A stretch of 64,000 nucleotides of DNA from Luminiphilus syltensis NOR5-1B (GTDB lineage: Bacteria > Pseudomonadota > Gammaproteobacteria > Pseudomonadales > Halieaceae): assembly GCF_000158175.1 (NCBI RefSeq), contig NZ_DS999411.1, forward strand, positions 2,865,674 through 2,929,673. The letters are read 5' to 3'. The stretch's first letter is position 1. Each line of letters starts with the position of its first letter. Shown here piece by piece: positions 43,375-57,853 of this stretch. The position numbers were made by a program, and so were the translations under genes. Under the pieces are notes generated by a model that was not told the origin of the DNA, made no database searches, and worked only from the letters and a program-made list of their open reading frames with translations.

Positions 43375-44079
43375 ATGATTTTTCTCAGGCGCACGTTCAT
43401 CGCCTTCGGCACTGCCGCCATTCTGATCCTGATGGGCTGCGCAGGTGAACCGACGATACAGACGGGTGAAGACGCCGAAGTCCTCATGGGCAATCTTAAC
43501 CGAGTCGACAACGCCAGATCCGGACTGGCCTACGTTGACCCTGAAGCAGACTACGCCCGTTATCAGCGCGTGCTCATCCAGCCCCTGAATCTGGATAATG
43601 TGGAGATCGTTCAGCCCAGCTCCAGCGGCACGCTCAATCGCTACAATCGTGAGTGGGAACTTACGGATTCAGACAAAGCGGCTCTACAGAGCGCCTACCT
43701 TGAGGTTATGACTCGAGAAATTTCCGAGAAAGGTGAATTTGCCATCGCAGACACCAATGGTGACGATGTTCTAATCATCAGCGCCATGATCACGCGCATA
43801 GCGCCATCCGCCCCGAAGGAGGACATGGCCTCCCGGTCCAGCGCTCGAGGTCGTGTCTACACCGATGGTGCCGGCAGTATTTCCATCGCCATCGCGTTTA
43901 TGGATGGAGACAGCGGTGAAATCGTTGCACTGATCAAGGACGCCCGCCGCGGAGACCACAATATCTGGGGTATCAATAACTCGGTCACCAACATGGCTGA
44001 AGTGCGCCGGGCCTTCGGTAGTTGGGCAATGCGTATTAATGATGGGCTTCTGGCTCTGAAATCGCGCGATGAAGGTTGA
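43375..44079 (+). CDS. DUF3313-like lipoprotein
   Basis: 234 residues from the ATG at 43375 (TGGAG upstream); the frame extends further 5' but without coding sense. The lipobox is LILMGC with Cys near residue 21. The mature part (YQRVLIQPLNL, LQSAYLEVMTREIS, IISAMITRIAPSAP, and VTNMAEVRRAFGSWA) fits the DUF3313 family of envelope lipoproteins. Function unknown. Confidence 0.75.
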   Translation: MIFLRRTFIAFGTAAILILMGCAGEPTIQTGEDAEVLMGNLNRVDNARSGLAYVDPEADYARYQRVLIQPLNLDNVEIVQPSSSGTLNRYNREWELTDSDKAALQSAYLEVMTREISEKGEFAIADTNGDDVLIISAMITRIAPSAPKEDMASRSSARGRVYTDGAGSISIAIAFMDGDSGEIVALIKDARRGDHNIWGINNSVTNMAEVRRAFGSWAMRINDGLLALKSRDEG

Positions 44080-44602
44080 GGAGGCGACGTCAACCGCCTC
44101 TCCGATCACTCCTTGCCAAACATAAAGCGCAGAAACCCGTCAGGGAATTGGATACTGTTATCCTGAAAAACACCGGTGATGCATCAAAGGCTATCTCGAG
44201 CAGGTACGCCCTTGCCAGGTACCCAATGTGGTCATCAAATCAACAACGGGTCGAACATACTCCCCCGCCCGAGCTTCATCTTCTTGATTGCGATCGCCGT
44301 TGGGGGGCTTTGCGCCGCCGTCCTTGTTAGACTTGCTCCTGGTTTCGGTGGTGGCCGTGTCGTCGCATTGACTGAAGGGGTGCTCTGGCTGCCTAAAGAT
44401 CTCCCCATTTTTTCGGGTGGTGTAGATTCAATCTGCATCAATGTTGTGACGGGCCAACTTCAATCTGCGCTTTCTACACTTTCTTGTACGCCAATGGGTG
44501 CAATGCGGAGAAGGAACTGGGGAGTTAGGGACATAGACAGTGGACCCATTAAGTGCAGCCTCACACTGATATAGCGGATTATTCGGGGTTTTAAACCTAG
44601 CA
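44080..44602. other. Intergenic stretch before mutS
   Basis: A 132-codon frame on the plus strand contains one membrane-like segment (FIFLIAIAVGGLCAAVLVRL) but no start with a ribosome site and no domain beyond it. Probably a remnant or chance frame. Confidence 0.35.
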
Positions 44603-47164
44603 ATGACAGGACCGTCAGACCAGTCACATACCCCCATGATGCAACAGTATTGGGGCATTAAAGAGCAGCACCCCAACGAGCTACTCTTTTACCGCATGGG
44701 CGATTTCTACGAACTGTTCTATGAAGATGCCCAGGTCGCGGCAAAAGTCCTCGATATCACCCTCACCGCCCGCGGCAAATCCGCGGGGGAACCGATTCCC
44801 ATGGCCGGAGTGCCCTACCACGCGGCAGAGAATTATCTCGCGCGGCTGGTTCGTGCGGGGTATCCCGTCGCGATTGCGGAACAAAAAGGCGACCCCGCCA
44901 CCAGCAAAGGACCGGTGGCGCGTGAGGTGGTTCGCGTCGTCACACCCGGAACCCTATCCGATGAGTCACTACTCGATGCACGCAATGACTCGCTGCTCAT
45001 GGCCGTATACAGCCAGAGTGATGCACATGGGCTGGCCTGGCTCGATATCAGTAGCGGACGCTTCCGGGTGTCTGAGGTCAGGGGCAGCGACGCACTGCTC
45101 TCCGAACTCGAGCGGCTCCGCCCGGCGGAGCTGCTTATCGATGAAAACTCGGTCCATGAAGGCATTGAACATCGACGCGGTCTCAGGAGGCAGCCCAGCT
45201 GGGCCTTTGACGGGAGCGCCGCCCGCGAAATGCTGAATCGTCAGTTTCAGACCCGAGACCTCAGAGGATTCGGTGTCGAAGACATGGAACTGGCCGTGCG
45301 CGCGGCAGGATGCCTGCTGGAGTACGTCAAGGATACCCAGCGCTGCAGCCTTCCCCACCTGCAGGGGCTGCAGGCCGAATCCCTCGGCGATACGGTGGTT
45401 CTTGATGCCGCCACCCGGCGCAACCTGGAAATCGACATCAACCTCAGCGGCGGCGAGACCCATACCCTGTTTTCGGTCCTCGAAACCACGATTACCGCGA
45501 TGGGCTCCAGGCACCTGCGACGTTGGCTGCATCGCCCCGTACGCGATCCTGAAATCCTCAACCACCGCTTCGACGCCATCGACGCCCTGCGCAGCAACTA
45601 CGGCTTTGAGACGGTCCGCAATGCCCTCAAACCGATCGCCGATCTGGAGCGCATCCTGGCACGAGTTGCCCTGGGTTCTGCCCGACCGCGGGACCTCTCG
45701 CGACTCGCCGATACCCTCGCGGCACTGCCTGCACTCCGGACTACCCTGCCCCCTGACTGCCCGGCCATCGACAGTCTCATTGAGCATTTACCGGACTACC
45801 CCGAGTTGGTGGAACTACTTCAGCGTGCCCTGGTTGACAATCCGCCGGTATTGATCCGCGATGGCGGCGTTATCGCCGAGGGCTATGACACGGAGCTCGA
45901 TGAGCTCAGGGGCATTAGTCAGAATGCCGGTGATTACCTGCTCCAGATCGAACAGCGAGAGCGCGAAGCGACCGAGCTCAGCACACTGAAAGTCGGCTAT
46001 AACCGCGTGCATGGCTATTACATTGAGATCAGCCGCGCCCAGTCTGATGGTGCTCCCGAGCATTACATCCGCCGCCAGACACTCAAGAACGTCGAGCGAT
46101 TTATCACCCCCGAGCTCAAGGCATTTGAAGACAAGGCCCTGTCGAGCAAAAGCCGGGCACTATCCCGGGAAAAAGCGCTCTACGAAGAACTGATCAGCAA
46201 AACCGGTGAGTGGCTGAGGCCATTACAACAGACCGCTGAAGCCCTCTGTAATCTCGACGTGTTTGCCTGCTTCGCCGAACGCAGCCTCGCGCTGGATTTC
46301 TGTCGTCCCGAGTTTTCGGATCAGCCGGTGCTCGACATCACCCACGGACGCCATCCGGTCGTGGAGCAACTCACCGAAACCCCATTCATCCCCAACAATA
46401 GCCGCCTCGACAGCCAACGGCGAATGCTGCTGATCACCGGACCCAATATGGGCGGCAAGTCGACCTACATGCGTCAGACGGCACTGATTGCATTGCTCGC
46501 CCACGTCGGCAGCTTTGTTCCCGCCTCGTCAGCGATTCTGTCACCCCTCGATCGAATCTTCACCCGGATCGGCTCTTCCGACGACCTGGCCTCCGGCCGC
46601 TCAACCTTTATGGTCGAAATGACCGAAACCGCCAATATCCTGCACAACGCCACACGCCGCAGTCTGGTGTTGATGGACGAGGTCGGCCGTGGCACCAGCA
46701 CCTTCGATGGGTTGAGTATCGCCTGGGCCGCCGCGCTGGACCTGGCCCAACGCATTGAGGCGTTCACCCTGTTCGCGACGCATTATTTCGAGCTGACGGC
46801 GCTGCCCACCCAGTGCCCAGGTATGGCCAATGTTCATCTGGACGCCACCGAACACGAAGACCATGTGGTCTTTATGCACCAGATACAGGAAGGGCCCGCC
46901 AATCGCAGCTTTGGTCTCCAGGTCGCAAGACTGGCCGGCGTACCGGCTCCGGTACTCACCAACGCCGCCGAAAAACTGGCCGCACTCGAGCGTGGTGATA
47001 CGACCACCCCGGTGGTTCCCACGCCACCGCCGGCCCAGACTGATCTTTTCAGCGGAGAACCTCACCCCGTGCTCAAACAGCTTCAGCAGCTCGATCCAGA
47101 CACACTCACCCCGAGGGAAGCGCTGGATTTCCTGTATAAGCTAAAAGAAAAAAGTGATCAGTGA
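44603..47164 (+). CDS. mutS: DNA mismatch repair protein MutS
   Basis: 853 residues, full length. The N-terminal mismatch-binding motif [11 protein letters not shown] carries the Phe-x-Glu. Walker A is GPNMGGKST, Walker B is [15 protein letters not shown], and the C-terminal helix-turn-helix region ends [19 protein letters not shown]. It recognises mispairs as a dimer and recruits MutL. Preceded by no clear ribosome site, and followed closely by fdxA. Confidence 0.98.
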   Translation: MTGPSDQSHTPMMQQYWGIKEQHPNELLFYRMGDFYELFYEDAQVAAKVLDITLTARGKSAGEPIPMAGVPYHAAENYLARLVRAGYPVAIAEQKGDPATSKGPVAREVVRVVTPGTLSDESLLDARNDSLLMAVYSQSDAHGLAWLDISSGRFRVSEVRGSDALLSELERLRPAELLIDENSVHEGIEHRRGLRRQPSWAFDGSAAREMLNRQFQTRDLRGFGVEDMELAVRAAGCLLEYVKDTQRCSLPHLQGLQAESLGDTVVLDAATRRNLEIDINLSGGETHTLFSVLETTITAMGSRHLRRWLHRPVRDPEILNHRFDAIDALRSNYGFETVRNALKPIADLERILARVALGSARPRDLSRLADTLAALPALRTTLPPDCPAIDSLIEHLPDYPELVELLQRALVDNPPVLIRDGGVIAEGYDTELDELRGISQNAGDYLLQIEQREREATELSTLKVGYNRVHGYYIEISRAQSDGAPEHYIRRQTLKNVERFITPELKAFEDKALSSKSRALSREKALYEELISKTGEWLRPLQQTAEALCNLDVFACFAERSLALDFCRPEFSDQPVLDITHGRHPVVEQLTETPFIPNNSRLDSQRRMLLITGPNMGGKSTYMRQTALIALLAHVGSFVPASSAILSPLDRIFTRIGSSDDLASGRSTFMVEMTETANILHNATRRSLVLMDEVGRGTSTFDGLSIAWAAALDLAQRIEAFTLFATHYFELTALPTQCPGMANVHLDATEHEDHVVFMHQIQEGPANRSFGLQVARLAGVPAPVLTNAAEKLAALERGDTTTPVVPTPPPAQTDLFSGEPHPVLKQLQQLDPDTLTPREALDFLYKLKEKSDQ

Positions 47165-47236
47165 AGCGCCCCAAGGCATTTTTTTTAATCCCATAGAAGG
47201 GTATCCTTCGCGGCTCAAATTTGGAGGAAATCACTC

Positions 47237-47560
47237 ATGACGTTTGTTGTTGGCGAGGACTGCATCAAGTGCAAGCACACCGACTGTGTCGAGGTCTGCC
47301 CGGTGGACTGCTTCTACGAGGGGCCGAACTTCCTGGTTATTCACCCCGACGAGTGTATCGATTGTGCGCTCTGCGAGCCCGAATGCCCGGTTGACGCGAT
47401 CTTCTCCGAAGACGAGCTCCCAGCCGATCAGACCGAGTTCATGGAACTCAACGCCGAGTTAGCGGATATCTGGCCCAATATCACCGAAAAGAAAGACCCT
47501 CCCCCAGACGCGGAAGATTGGGCCGGCAAGCCCGACAAGCTCCAATTTCTCGAGCGCTGA
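47237..47560 (+). CDS. fdxA: Seven-iron ferredoxin FdxA
   Basis: 107 residues. N-terminal [18 protein letters not shown] and [16 protein letters not shown] supply the Cys sets for [3Fe-4S] and [4Fe-4S] clusters. The C-terminal extension [13 protein letters not shown] matches the FdxA type found next to mutS in many gammaproteobacteria. GGAGG lies upstream. Electron carrier; partner not known. Confidence 0.95.
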   Translation: MTFVVGEDCIKCKHTDCVEVCPVDCFYEGPNFLVIHPDECIDCALCEPECPVDAIFSEDELPADQTEFMELNAELADIWPNITEKKDPPPDAEDWAGKPDKLQFLER

Positions 47561-47562
47561 GC

Positions 47563-48441
47563 TCAACGCGCGGGCAGTAGTTTTAATGGATTGACCGGTT
47601 TGCCGTCCTGGCGAATCTCAAAATGCAGTTTGACCGAGTCGGTGCCCGTACTGCCCATTCGGGCTATTTGCTGCCCTTCACGCACGCCGTCACCCTCTTT
47701 CACCAGCATTGCGTCGTTGTGTCCGTAAGCACTCAGAAATCGCTCGTTGTGCTTGATGATCAGTAACGCGCCATAGCCACTGAGGCCCGTGCCCGCATAA
47801 ACCACCACTCCCGGCGCAGTCGCGCGAACGGGCGCCCCGCGAGCCCCACCAATATCGATGCCTTTGTGCAGGTTGTTTGAAAACGTTCTCTGCACGCCAC
47901 CATTGGTCGGCCATCGCCAGGTGCTGACCGGCCCCAGCTTGACCGCTGTCACGGGGGACACAGTCCTGGCGGGTGTTGACGACGGCAATGGTGCCGGGGT
48001 TTTTGCCACTGGGGGGGCCGACTTGACGGGTTTAGGCGGCGATGGTCGGGCCGCGGGTTGCGGTGCTGGCTTCGCAGCGACGGACGTTTTCCTGGTTTTA
48101 GAGAGATCGGTTGTCAATATCGCACCCGGATTGATGACATAGGGACTCTCGATGCCATTAACCGCCGCCAGGCGACGAAAATCGATACCCAGCCGGAAGG
48201 CAATGGAATACAGCGTATCGCCCTTTTCCACCCGATAGGGAACACCAGGCCGCAGCGGAGGGCTGCTTGTCGCGGCGACCTTTTTGTCGGCGACAATCGA
48301 GCTCGAGGTTGTGGCGGTTCTGTTCTGCTTGACCGGAGCCGCGACCGCGTTCCGATCCTCAATCGGCGCGGGCGGGTGGTCGGCACAGGCCGCGAACAGC
48401 ACAATACCGAGACCCATCAATCCCAGCAGGTACCGGGTCAT
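47563..48441 (-). CDS. nlpD: NlpD-like lipoprotein, LysM and M23 domains
   Basis: 292 residues from the ATG at 48441, which gives a lipoprotein signal (FAAC). A LysM domain (YRVEKGDTLYSIAFRLGI) is followed by a Pro/Ala linker and a C-terminal LytM/M23 domain (HKGIDIGGARG... SAYGHNDAML... LHFEIR). The last H-x-H motif reads K-L-H, so one zinc ligand is missing, as in E. coli NlpD, which activates amidase AmiC rather than cutting itself. Its start overlaps the DUF368 stop by 4 bases. rpoS, often downstream of nlpD, is not here. Confidence 0.9.
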   Translation of the reverse strand: MTRYLLGLMGLGIVLFAACADHPPAPIEDRNAVAAPVKQNRTATTSSSIVADKKVAATSSPPLRPGVPYRVEKGDTLYSIAFRLGIDFRRLAAVNGIESPYVINPGAILTTDLSKTRKTSVAAKPAPQPAARPSPPKPVKSAPPVAKTPAPLPSSTPARTVSPVTAVKLGPVSTWRWPTNGGVQRTFSNNLHKGIDIGGARGAPVRATAPGVVVYAGTGLSGYGALLIIKHNERFLSAYGHNDAMLVKEGDGVREGQQIARMGSTGTDSVKLHFEIRQDGKPVNPLKLLPAR

Positions 48442-49367
48442 GGCCTCGCCGCACTCGAGTATTTGTCCGCTACGGTAGCCGAAGCGATGACGGCAATGCC
48501 GAAAACCATGGCTACAAGACACAACAGTATCGTGGGATCACTCACCTGGTCGGCGAACGTCGAAGGCAACACGGGATCGGACTGAACCACCCGGTCCTCA
48601 CCATGGCGATCCATAACGACTACCGTGGGAATTTGCCAGGGCCACAGGGACACCAAAGACCCCGCCAGAAACCCCGTCAGCAACGCCATGGTCGGTGCAC
48701 GATAATGCCCCACCAAAAAATGCAACAGCTTGGAGAAGCTCAGCAAGCCCACGGTACAGCCGACTATAAAACAGGCGAGATAACCCATGGCGGGAGTCGT
48801 CAGCGCCTCAATAACCGGGGCATACATGCCGATAATCAGCAAAATAAAGCTTCCACTAATACCCGGCAAAATCATGGCGCAGATCGCCAGTGCCCCGGCA
48901 AAAGTAAACCCCCAGTAGGTGGGCGGGAAACCGGCGACCGGCGCAAACGCAATGGCGAGAGCCACGATAACACCGAGGCCACCCAACACCAGCGACACGG
49001 GCGTCACTGGCCAAAGCTCCTTTTGCAGTAAATGAATAACAGAGGCCAGAACCAACCCAAAGAAAAACGACCACAGCGGCAGCGGGTGTGTCTCGAGCAA
49101 AAAATGGATGACGTTGGCGAGTGTGATGATCGCCGTGACAATGCCGAGAAAAAGAACCGCCAGAAACCCGGCATCAAAATGCTGCCAGAGCTGGCGCCAC
49201 TGGCCTTGCAGCAACAGCCTGACCGACGTTTTGTTGACCGCAGAAAGCGCCGCGATCAGCCGATCATAAATGCCGGTAATGAGTGCAATGGTGCCGCCGG
49301 AGACACCGGGAACCACATCAGCCGCCCCCATCGCCATACCCCGCCAAAAAATACCAAGGGGATTCAT
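48438..49367 (-). CDS. DUF368 membrane protein (putative C55-P translocase)
   Basis: 309 residues with about nine membrane segments. The N-terminal GAADVVPGVSGGTIALITG and later ILPGISGSFILLIIGMY are the duplicated hallmark of DUF368. Some members (PopT) have been shown to flip undecaprenyl phosphate back across the membrane for cell-wall recycling. It overlaps pcm and nlpD by 4 bases each, so it is fully embedded in the operon. It occupies the place that surE/truD have in E. coli. Role inferred from family. Confidence 0.9.
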   Translation of the reverse strand: MNPLGIFWRGMAMGAADVVPGVSGGTIALITGIYDRLIAALSAVNKTSVRLLLQGQWRQLWQHFDAGFLAVLFLGIVTAIITLANVIHFLLETHPLPLWSFFFGLVLASVIHLLQKELWPVTPVSLVLGGLGVIVALAIAFAPVAGFPPTYWGFTFAGALAICAMILPGISGSFILLIIGMYAPVIEALTTPAMGYLACFIVGCTVGLLSFSKLLHFLVGHYRAPTMALLTGFLAGSLVSLWPWQIPTVVVMDRHGEDRVVQSDPVLPSTFADQVSDPTILLCLVAMVFGIAVIASATVADKYSSAARP

Positions 49368-49996
49368 CGAAGAGTGCCGGGCAGCATCGGGACAAAGGTC
49401 ACCGGTTCAACAACGGTCTCCTTGAGTCCCTCCTCGGTTGAGTCGATTACCACCAGGGACTGTTTCACGCCACCCACGGGCAGGATCAGACGGCCGCCGG
49501 GGGCTAACTGTTCGAGCAACTCCCCGGGGATACGTTCGGGTGCCGCCGCGGCAATAATGACGTCGAAGGGTGCTTCCTTGGCCCACCCGACCAGGCCATC
49601 ACCATGGCGCAACTGGACATTGCGCAGACGCAGCTCCCGAATCCGGGCTCGCGATTTTTCCAGCAAACCGCGGATGCGCTCCAGCGCATAGACCTGCCCC
49701 ACCAGCGGCGCGATAACCGCCGTCTGATAACCGGAGCCGCTGCCGATCTCCAGTACTTTTTCAGGTTTGCCATGGGCGATCGCAAGTTCGGTCATCCGCG
49801 CGACAATATAGGGCTGGGAGATCGTCTGGTTGAAGCCAATCGGTAACGCGGTGTCTTCATAGGCCCGATGCGCCAGCGCTTCATCGACAAACAGGTGTCG
49901 CGGTGTTTCGCGAATTGAATCGAGCACCGAGTAATCTTTGATACCCTGGTCCATGAGGCGCTGAATCAAGCGCTCTCGGGTCCGTTTCGAGGTCAT
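49364..49996 (-). CDS. pcm: Protein-L-isoaspartate O-methyltransferase
   Basis: 210 residues from the ATG at 49996 (AGGGGC upstream), matching the usual length; a GTG at 50023 overlapping the ispF stop would add nine residues. Motifs: ALPIGFNQTISQPYIVARMT, EIGSGSGYQTAVIAPL for S-adenosylmethionine, and VLIPAR-like LILPVGG near the end. It repairs isoaspartyl residues in aged proteins. Confidence 0.95.
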   Translation of the reverse strand: MTSKRTRERLIQRLMDQGIKDYSVLDSIRETPRHLFVDEALAHRAYEDTALPIGFNQTISQPYIVARMTELAIAHGKPEKVLEIGSGSGYQTAVIAPLVGQVYALERIRGLLEKSRARIRELRLRNVQLRHGDGLVGWAKEAPFDVIIAAAAPERIPGELLEQLAPGGRLILPVGGVKQSLVVIDSTEEGLKETVVEPVTFVPMLPGTLR

Positions 49997-50019
49997 GCCA
50001 ATGCCCCTGCGATCCACCG

Positions 50020-50499
50020 TCACTTGCCCTCGGTTCGCAACAGTGCGACGGCGTGGGCAGCAATGCCCTCACCGCGGCCAATGTAGCCCAGCTGTTCCGT
50101 CGTGGTCGCTTTGACATTGACTGCACCTTCGCCGACCTCAAGATCACGAGCGATAGCGTTGACCATGGCGGTAACGTGGGCTGCCAATCGCGGCTTTTGG
50201 GCAATCACCGTGATATCGACGTTACCCACACGCAAACCCTTCTGCTGCAACCGCGAGACCACATCCCGCAGCAGTTGTCTGCTATCGGCATTGGCGTAGG
50301 CAGCGTCCGTATCGGGAAACAACTTCCCAATATCCCCGAGAGCGGCAGCGCCCAGTAACGCGTCGATCAGCGCATGCAGAACCACATCGCCATCCGAGTG
50401 GGCGACAAGGCCCGCGTCATTGGCAATCCGCACGCCGCCCAAAACCACATGATCGCCCTGGCCAAAAGCATGGACATCAAAACCATGACCAATTCGCAT
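50020..50499 (-). CDS. ispF: 2-C-methyl-D-erythritol 2,4-cyclodiphosphate synthase
   Basis: 159 residues from the ATG at 50499, overlapping the ispD stop by one base (TAATG). Zinc ligands are in GHGFDVHAF and the His of [21 protein letters not shown](Y) lies near the C-terminus. It makes the cyclic diphosphate of the non-mevalonate isoprenoid pathway, directly after IspD (and unlinked IspE). Confidence 0.97.
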   Translation of the reverse strand: MRIGHGFDVHAFGQGDHVVLGGVRIANDAGLVAHSDGDVVLHALIDALLGAAALGDIGKLFPDTDAAYANADSRQLLRDVVSRLQQKGLRVGNVDITVIAQKPRLAAHVTAMVNAIARDLEVGEGAVNVKATTTEQLGYIGRGEGIAAHAVALLRTEGK

Positions 50500-51209
50500 T
50501 ACTGAAGCCCTCGCTCGGTAGTGGTGAGGTACCACTCAGCGAGAGCGACATCCTCAGCAACCGTGACTTTAATATTGCAGCGTGGTCCCGGCACCGTCGC
50601 CACCGGGTGTCCAGCAAACTCCATGGCCGAGGCCTCATCAGTCACCGAATAATGGGCGGCCAGTGCCTCCGCAATCGATGCGCGCAGGACACCGAGCGGG
50701 AACATCTGCGGCGTCTGCGCGCGTCGCATCGCCTCGCGATCGACGGTAGCAATTACCTCGCCCTCGGCATTGACCTGCTTTAGCGTATCGTCGACGGGAC
50801 TGACAAGAATGGATCCCGTATTGCTTGAGCGCGCAGCAGCAATCAATCGATCCAATGCGGATCGAGGGAGACAGGGGCGTGCCGCATCGTGCACCAACAC
50901 CCAATCCCCGGACTTGCCCAGCTCTGCGACCGTATCCAGCGCGGCTAACACCGAGTGACTGCGCTCCTGCCCGCCATGAACAATAATAACGCGGCGATCG
51001 GTAGCCGATGGCAGCGTATCAATCAGGGTATCGGCGGGATCAACGGCAACCACCACGGCCCGAATCTGGTCATTGGCCAGCAGCGCTCGCAGGGTATGCT
51101 CGATCATCGGCAGACCCGCCAGGGTCAGGTATTGCTTGGGGATATCCGCGCCCAGGCGGACTCCGGTACCCGCGGCCGGTACCACAGCCCACAGGTCACT
51201 CACGGGCAT
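50499..51209 (-). CDS. ispD: 2-C-methyl-D-erythritol 4-phosphate cytidylyltransferase
   Basis: 236 residues from the ATG at 51209, which lies 14 bases inside the ftsB end. The nucleotide-binding start [28 protein letters not shown] and the C-terminal [14 protein letters not shown] are typical. It couples CTP to methylerythritol phosphate. Starts upstream are possible but would deepen the overlap. Confidence 0.97.
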   Translation of the reverse strand: MPVSDLWAVVPAAGTGVRLGADIPKQYLTLAGLPMIEHTLRALLANDQIRAVVVAVDPADTLIDTLPSATDRRVIIVHGGQERSHSVLAALDTVAELGKSGDWVLVHDAARPCLPRSALDRLIAAARSSNTGSILVSPVDDTLKQVNAEGEVIATVDREAMRRAQTPQMFPLGVLRASIAEALAAHYSVTDEASAMEFAGHPVATVPGPRCNIKVTVAEDVALAEWYLTTTERGLQ

Positions 51210-51492
51210 CACCGCCCGGCAGTGGTTCGGCAAACTGATAGTAGCGCTCGCCCTCGCGAACCAGACCCAGATCTTCCCTGGCGCGTTGCTCGATCACCTT
51301 GTTGCCACTCTGTAACTCGAGGACCCGCTTTTCGAGTGCGTCGTTACGCAATTGAATCTCCGCATTGCGCGCCTGCTCTTCAGCAATTTGCTGCCTCAAA
51401 CGAGTCGCCTCAGCGATGCCACCCTCGGCGAGCCAAAGACGGTACTGAAGCAACACGAGCAGGGCGACAAGAACCCCCAATAACCATCGCAT
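51196..51492 (-). CDS. ftsB: Cell division protein FtsB
   Basis: 98 residues. One N-terminal membrane segment (LLGVLVALLVLLQYRLWL), a coiled coil (RLRQQIAEEQARNAEIQLRN), then ARE-rich tail and DLGLVREGERYYQF, typical of FtsB. Part of the FtsQBL divisome complex in the periplasm. One base from the eno stop. Confidence 0.95.
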   Translation of the reverse strand: MRWLLGVLVALLVLLQYRLWLAEGGIAEATRLRQQIAEEQARNAEIQLRNDALEKRVLELQSGNKVIEQRAREDLGLVREGERYYQFAEPLPGGDARE

Positions 51493-51493
51493 A

Positions 51494-52786
<1,293 letters not shown>

Positions 52787-52812
52787 TTATCTCCTCAAAA
52801 AGACGTAAAAAA

Positions 52813-55385
<2,573 letters not shown>

Positions 55386-55436
55386 CTACCAGCATCGGTG
55401 GCATACCCTCAATGACAGATGTGCTTACCGCCACCT

Positions 55437-56756
55437 TTAATCGACAACCCTCCCCCCCAGTTGCCGCATTGAATCGGGCACCCAAACCGGGGCCAGAGGG
55501 TCGGTGGATAGAGCTTCAATATCGGGCTTAGCCGAAGACAACAGTCCGACGGGCAACAGGGCAACAGGATTGCCCTCCCACTCGATAAGCGGCAGTTGAT
55601 CCCTCCACCAGGGCGGCACGGCACGCTCCTGCAGCAGCTTGCGAATGCTTCGCCGCCGACCTCCCGGAACCCTGACGCGCTCGCCGGGCCCTGGCAGCCT
55701 TGTCGACAGTCGCGTACCCGCGGGAATACCCAGGGGATCGCTCCTCCATTCCAGTCGGCCCACGGGTGTTTTTACGATTTGCCCGGCGACCAGTTGCCTG
55801 GGCAGCGCTATGTCAACCGAACTCGCGTGCCAGTAAATCACCCCGCGCCAGCTCTCCAGCACCGTTGGCCCCAGGGCTAAGCGCGGCTGACGATCTGCTC
55901 TGGCAAACATCGCCTGCCGCGCAAACTCTACCAGCCGACGCTGATCCGGCACCGAGAGCCCCTCAGTCGCCAGCCAGTGATGCAGACGGGTCGCCAGGCG
56001 TTGCGGATCGGAATCCGTGCGATCAAATGAGATGCCGGGATCGCCCATCAACCCGACCTCAATGTGGAGCCCCTCCTCCTCCAGCCAGGTGACCATCAGG
56101 TTCTGGGTAGCCGCTGCGCGACTCAAGGTAGCCCGATAACCGGGCCATCGCTGCTCAATCACCGGCAAAACGGCGTGGCGTAGGTAGTTTCGATCAAACC
56201 GAAAATCGTCGTTTGACGGATCCTGAACAAAGGACAGTCGAGCATCACGGCAAAAATTGAGCAGTTCCAGGCGGCCGATATCGAGCAGTGGCCGAACCAC
56301 CTTACCTCGCGTCAGGGAGCGCTCGGCCGGAATGCCCCGAAGACCTCGGGGTCCGCTGCCACGCAGCAGCCGATACAGCACCGTCTCCACCTGATCATCA
56401 AGATGGTGCGCCTGAAACAGGGCTTCACCCTGCCCAACCGCATCATCAAAGGCGCGATAGCGCGCCTCCCGTGCACGCACCTCGATGGCCGATGACTCGT
56501 CGCCCAGGGTCACGCGGGTCAGCGTGAGCGGTATATTGCGCGCTTCACAGAAACGCTCACAGAATTGAGCCCACTGGTCCGCTTCGGCTGCGAGACCATG
56601 GTGGACGTGGAGCGCACGTAACGGCGGGGTCTTGCGAAGGCGGCACCACTGATAAAGCAGTTCGAGAAGGGCAACGCTGTCTGCGCCACCGGACAGGGCG
56701 ACCCACCATGCCGGGGCCGAAAGCTGCGCCTGCAGCGCTGGCTCTATACGCTGCAG
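55437..56756 (-). CDS. tilS: tRNA(Ile)-lysidine synthase, non-ATG start
   Basis: About 439 residues. The PP-loop ATPase motif LSGGADSVALL is near residue 25, then HVHHGLAAEADQW, and HHLDDQVETVLYRLLRGSG. C-terminal TilS substrate domain follows. The first ATG-like in-frame codon is at 56513, after the PP-loop, so it cannot be the real start. Upstream, the frame has no ATG, GTG or TTG; CTG at 56756, 11 bases after a GGGGAAAA tract, is the best candidate. It modifies C34 of tRNA-Ile(CAU) and is essential. The start overlaps no gene; accA begins just downstream on the same strand's upstream side. Confidence 0.88.
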   Translation of the reverse strand: MQRIEPALQAQLSAPAWWVALSGGADSVALLELLYQWCRLRKTPPLRALHVHHGLAAEADQWAQFCERFCEARNIPLTLTRVTLGDESSAIEVRAREARYRAFDDAVGQGEALFQAHHLDDQVETVLYRLLRGSGPRGLRGIPAERSLTRGKVVRPLLDIGRLELLNFCRDARLSFVQDPSNDDFRFDRNYLRHAVLPVIEQRWPGYRATLSRAAATQNLMVTWLEEEGLHIEVGLMGDPGISFDRTDSDPQRLATRLHHWLATEGLSVPDQRRLVEFARQAMFARADRQPRLALGPTVLESWRGVIYWHASSVDIALPRQLVAGQIVKTPVGRLEWRSDPLGIPAGTRLSTRLPGPGERVRVPGGRRRSIRKLLQERAVPPWWRDQLPLIEWEGNPVALLPVGLLSSAKPDIEALSTDPLAPVWVPDSMRQLGGRVVD

Positions 56757-56772
56757 TAGCGGGTTTTCCCCG

Positions 56773-57720
56773 TTAGTTTCCGTAGGACATTAAGCGCTGA
56801 TAGCGCGCCTCAAGCATGGCCTCCATCTCCATATCGCAGAGCCGGTCGACCTGGTCGACCAGATGTGCGCGGATACGATCGGCCATCACATCGGCATTGC
56901 GGTGAGCGCCACCCAGCGGCTCCTCGATGGTGGCATCGATAATCCCCAATTCAAGCAGTTGCGACGACGTCACTCCCATTGCCGCGGCGGCGTCGGGCGC
57001 ATTCTCCGAACTCTTCCAGATAATATTGGCGCAGCCCTCGGGAGAGATCACGAAATAGGTGGAGTACTGCAGCATCGCCAGGTGGTCCCCCACACCGATA
57101 CCCAATGCGCCGCCAGAAGACCCCTCACCGATAACCACACACACAATGGGCGTGCGTAAACTGGACATGACCGCCAGATTCTGCGCGATGGCCTCGGAGA
57201 TACCGCGCTCCTCGGAATCGATCCCCGGATAGGCCCCTGGCGTGTCGATTAAGGTAATTACGGGCATTGTGTAGCGCTCGGCCAACTGCATCAGTCGCAG
57301 TGCCTTTCGGTAGCCCTCGGGTTTTGGCATGCCAAAGTTTCGGCGTACCTTGTCCTTGATGGCACGTCCCTTTTCCTGACCGATAACCATCACAGGACGC
57401 CCGTCCAAACGTGCCACACCACCCACAATTGCCTTGTCATCACCAAAGTGGCGATCACCGTGCAACTCGTCAAACTCAGTAAAGAGCCGTGGGATGTAAT
57501 CCATCGAATAAGGCCGCAGCGGGTGGCGCGCGACCCGGACAATGTCCCAGGGGCTCAGATTGGAATAGATCTTTCGCGTCAGCTCTTCGTTCTTCTTCTG
57601 CAACTGACTGACTTCATCATCCAGATTGACATCAGAATCGGTACTGACGTTACCCAACTCTCGAATCTTGACTTCGAGTTCGGCGATGGGCTGTTCAAAG
57701 TCCAGATAATTGGGGTTCAT
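56773..57720 (-). CDS. accA: Acetyl-CoA carboxylase carboxyltransferase subunit alpha
   Basis: 315 residues from the ATG at 57720. Seen: the N-terminal coiled segment ([15 protein letters not shown]), [36 protein letters not shown] and the C-terminal end LMSYGN. It partners with AccD to move carboxyl from biotin to acetyl-CoA for fatty-acid synthesis. First gene of the long minus-strand operon, divergent from dusC. Confidence 0.98.
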   Translation of the reverse strand: MNPNYLDFEQPIAELEVKIRELGNVSTDSDVNLDDEVSQLQKKNEELTRKIYSNLSPWDIVRVARHPLRPYSMDYIPRLFTEFDELHGDRHFGDDKAIVGGVARLDGRPVMVIGQEKGRAIKDKVRRNFGMPKPEGYRKALRLMQLAERYTMPVITLIDTPGAYPGIDSEERGISEAIAQNLAVMSSLRTPIVCVVIGEGSSGGALGIGVGDHLAMLQYSTYFVISPEGCANIIWKSSENAPDAAAAMGVTSSQLLELGIIDATIEEPLGGAHRNADVMADRIRAHLVDQVDRLCDMEMEAMLEARYQRLMSYGN

Positions 57721-57853
57721 GTCCGCGGTGGCATCCTGTCGATAGTGGCGATGGTCACAGTCTACAAAAGCGGCGCGCCAATAGCTATGAGGCGGTGACC
57801 CGTGAATCACTTTACGCTACGCTGCACCGCTGTCGATAACATCCAGTATCCCG

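Noticed and set aside
44176-44574. 132-codon frame before mutS
   Set aside because: One membrane-like segment only; no start signal and no domain.
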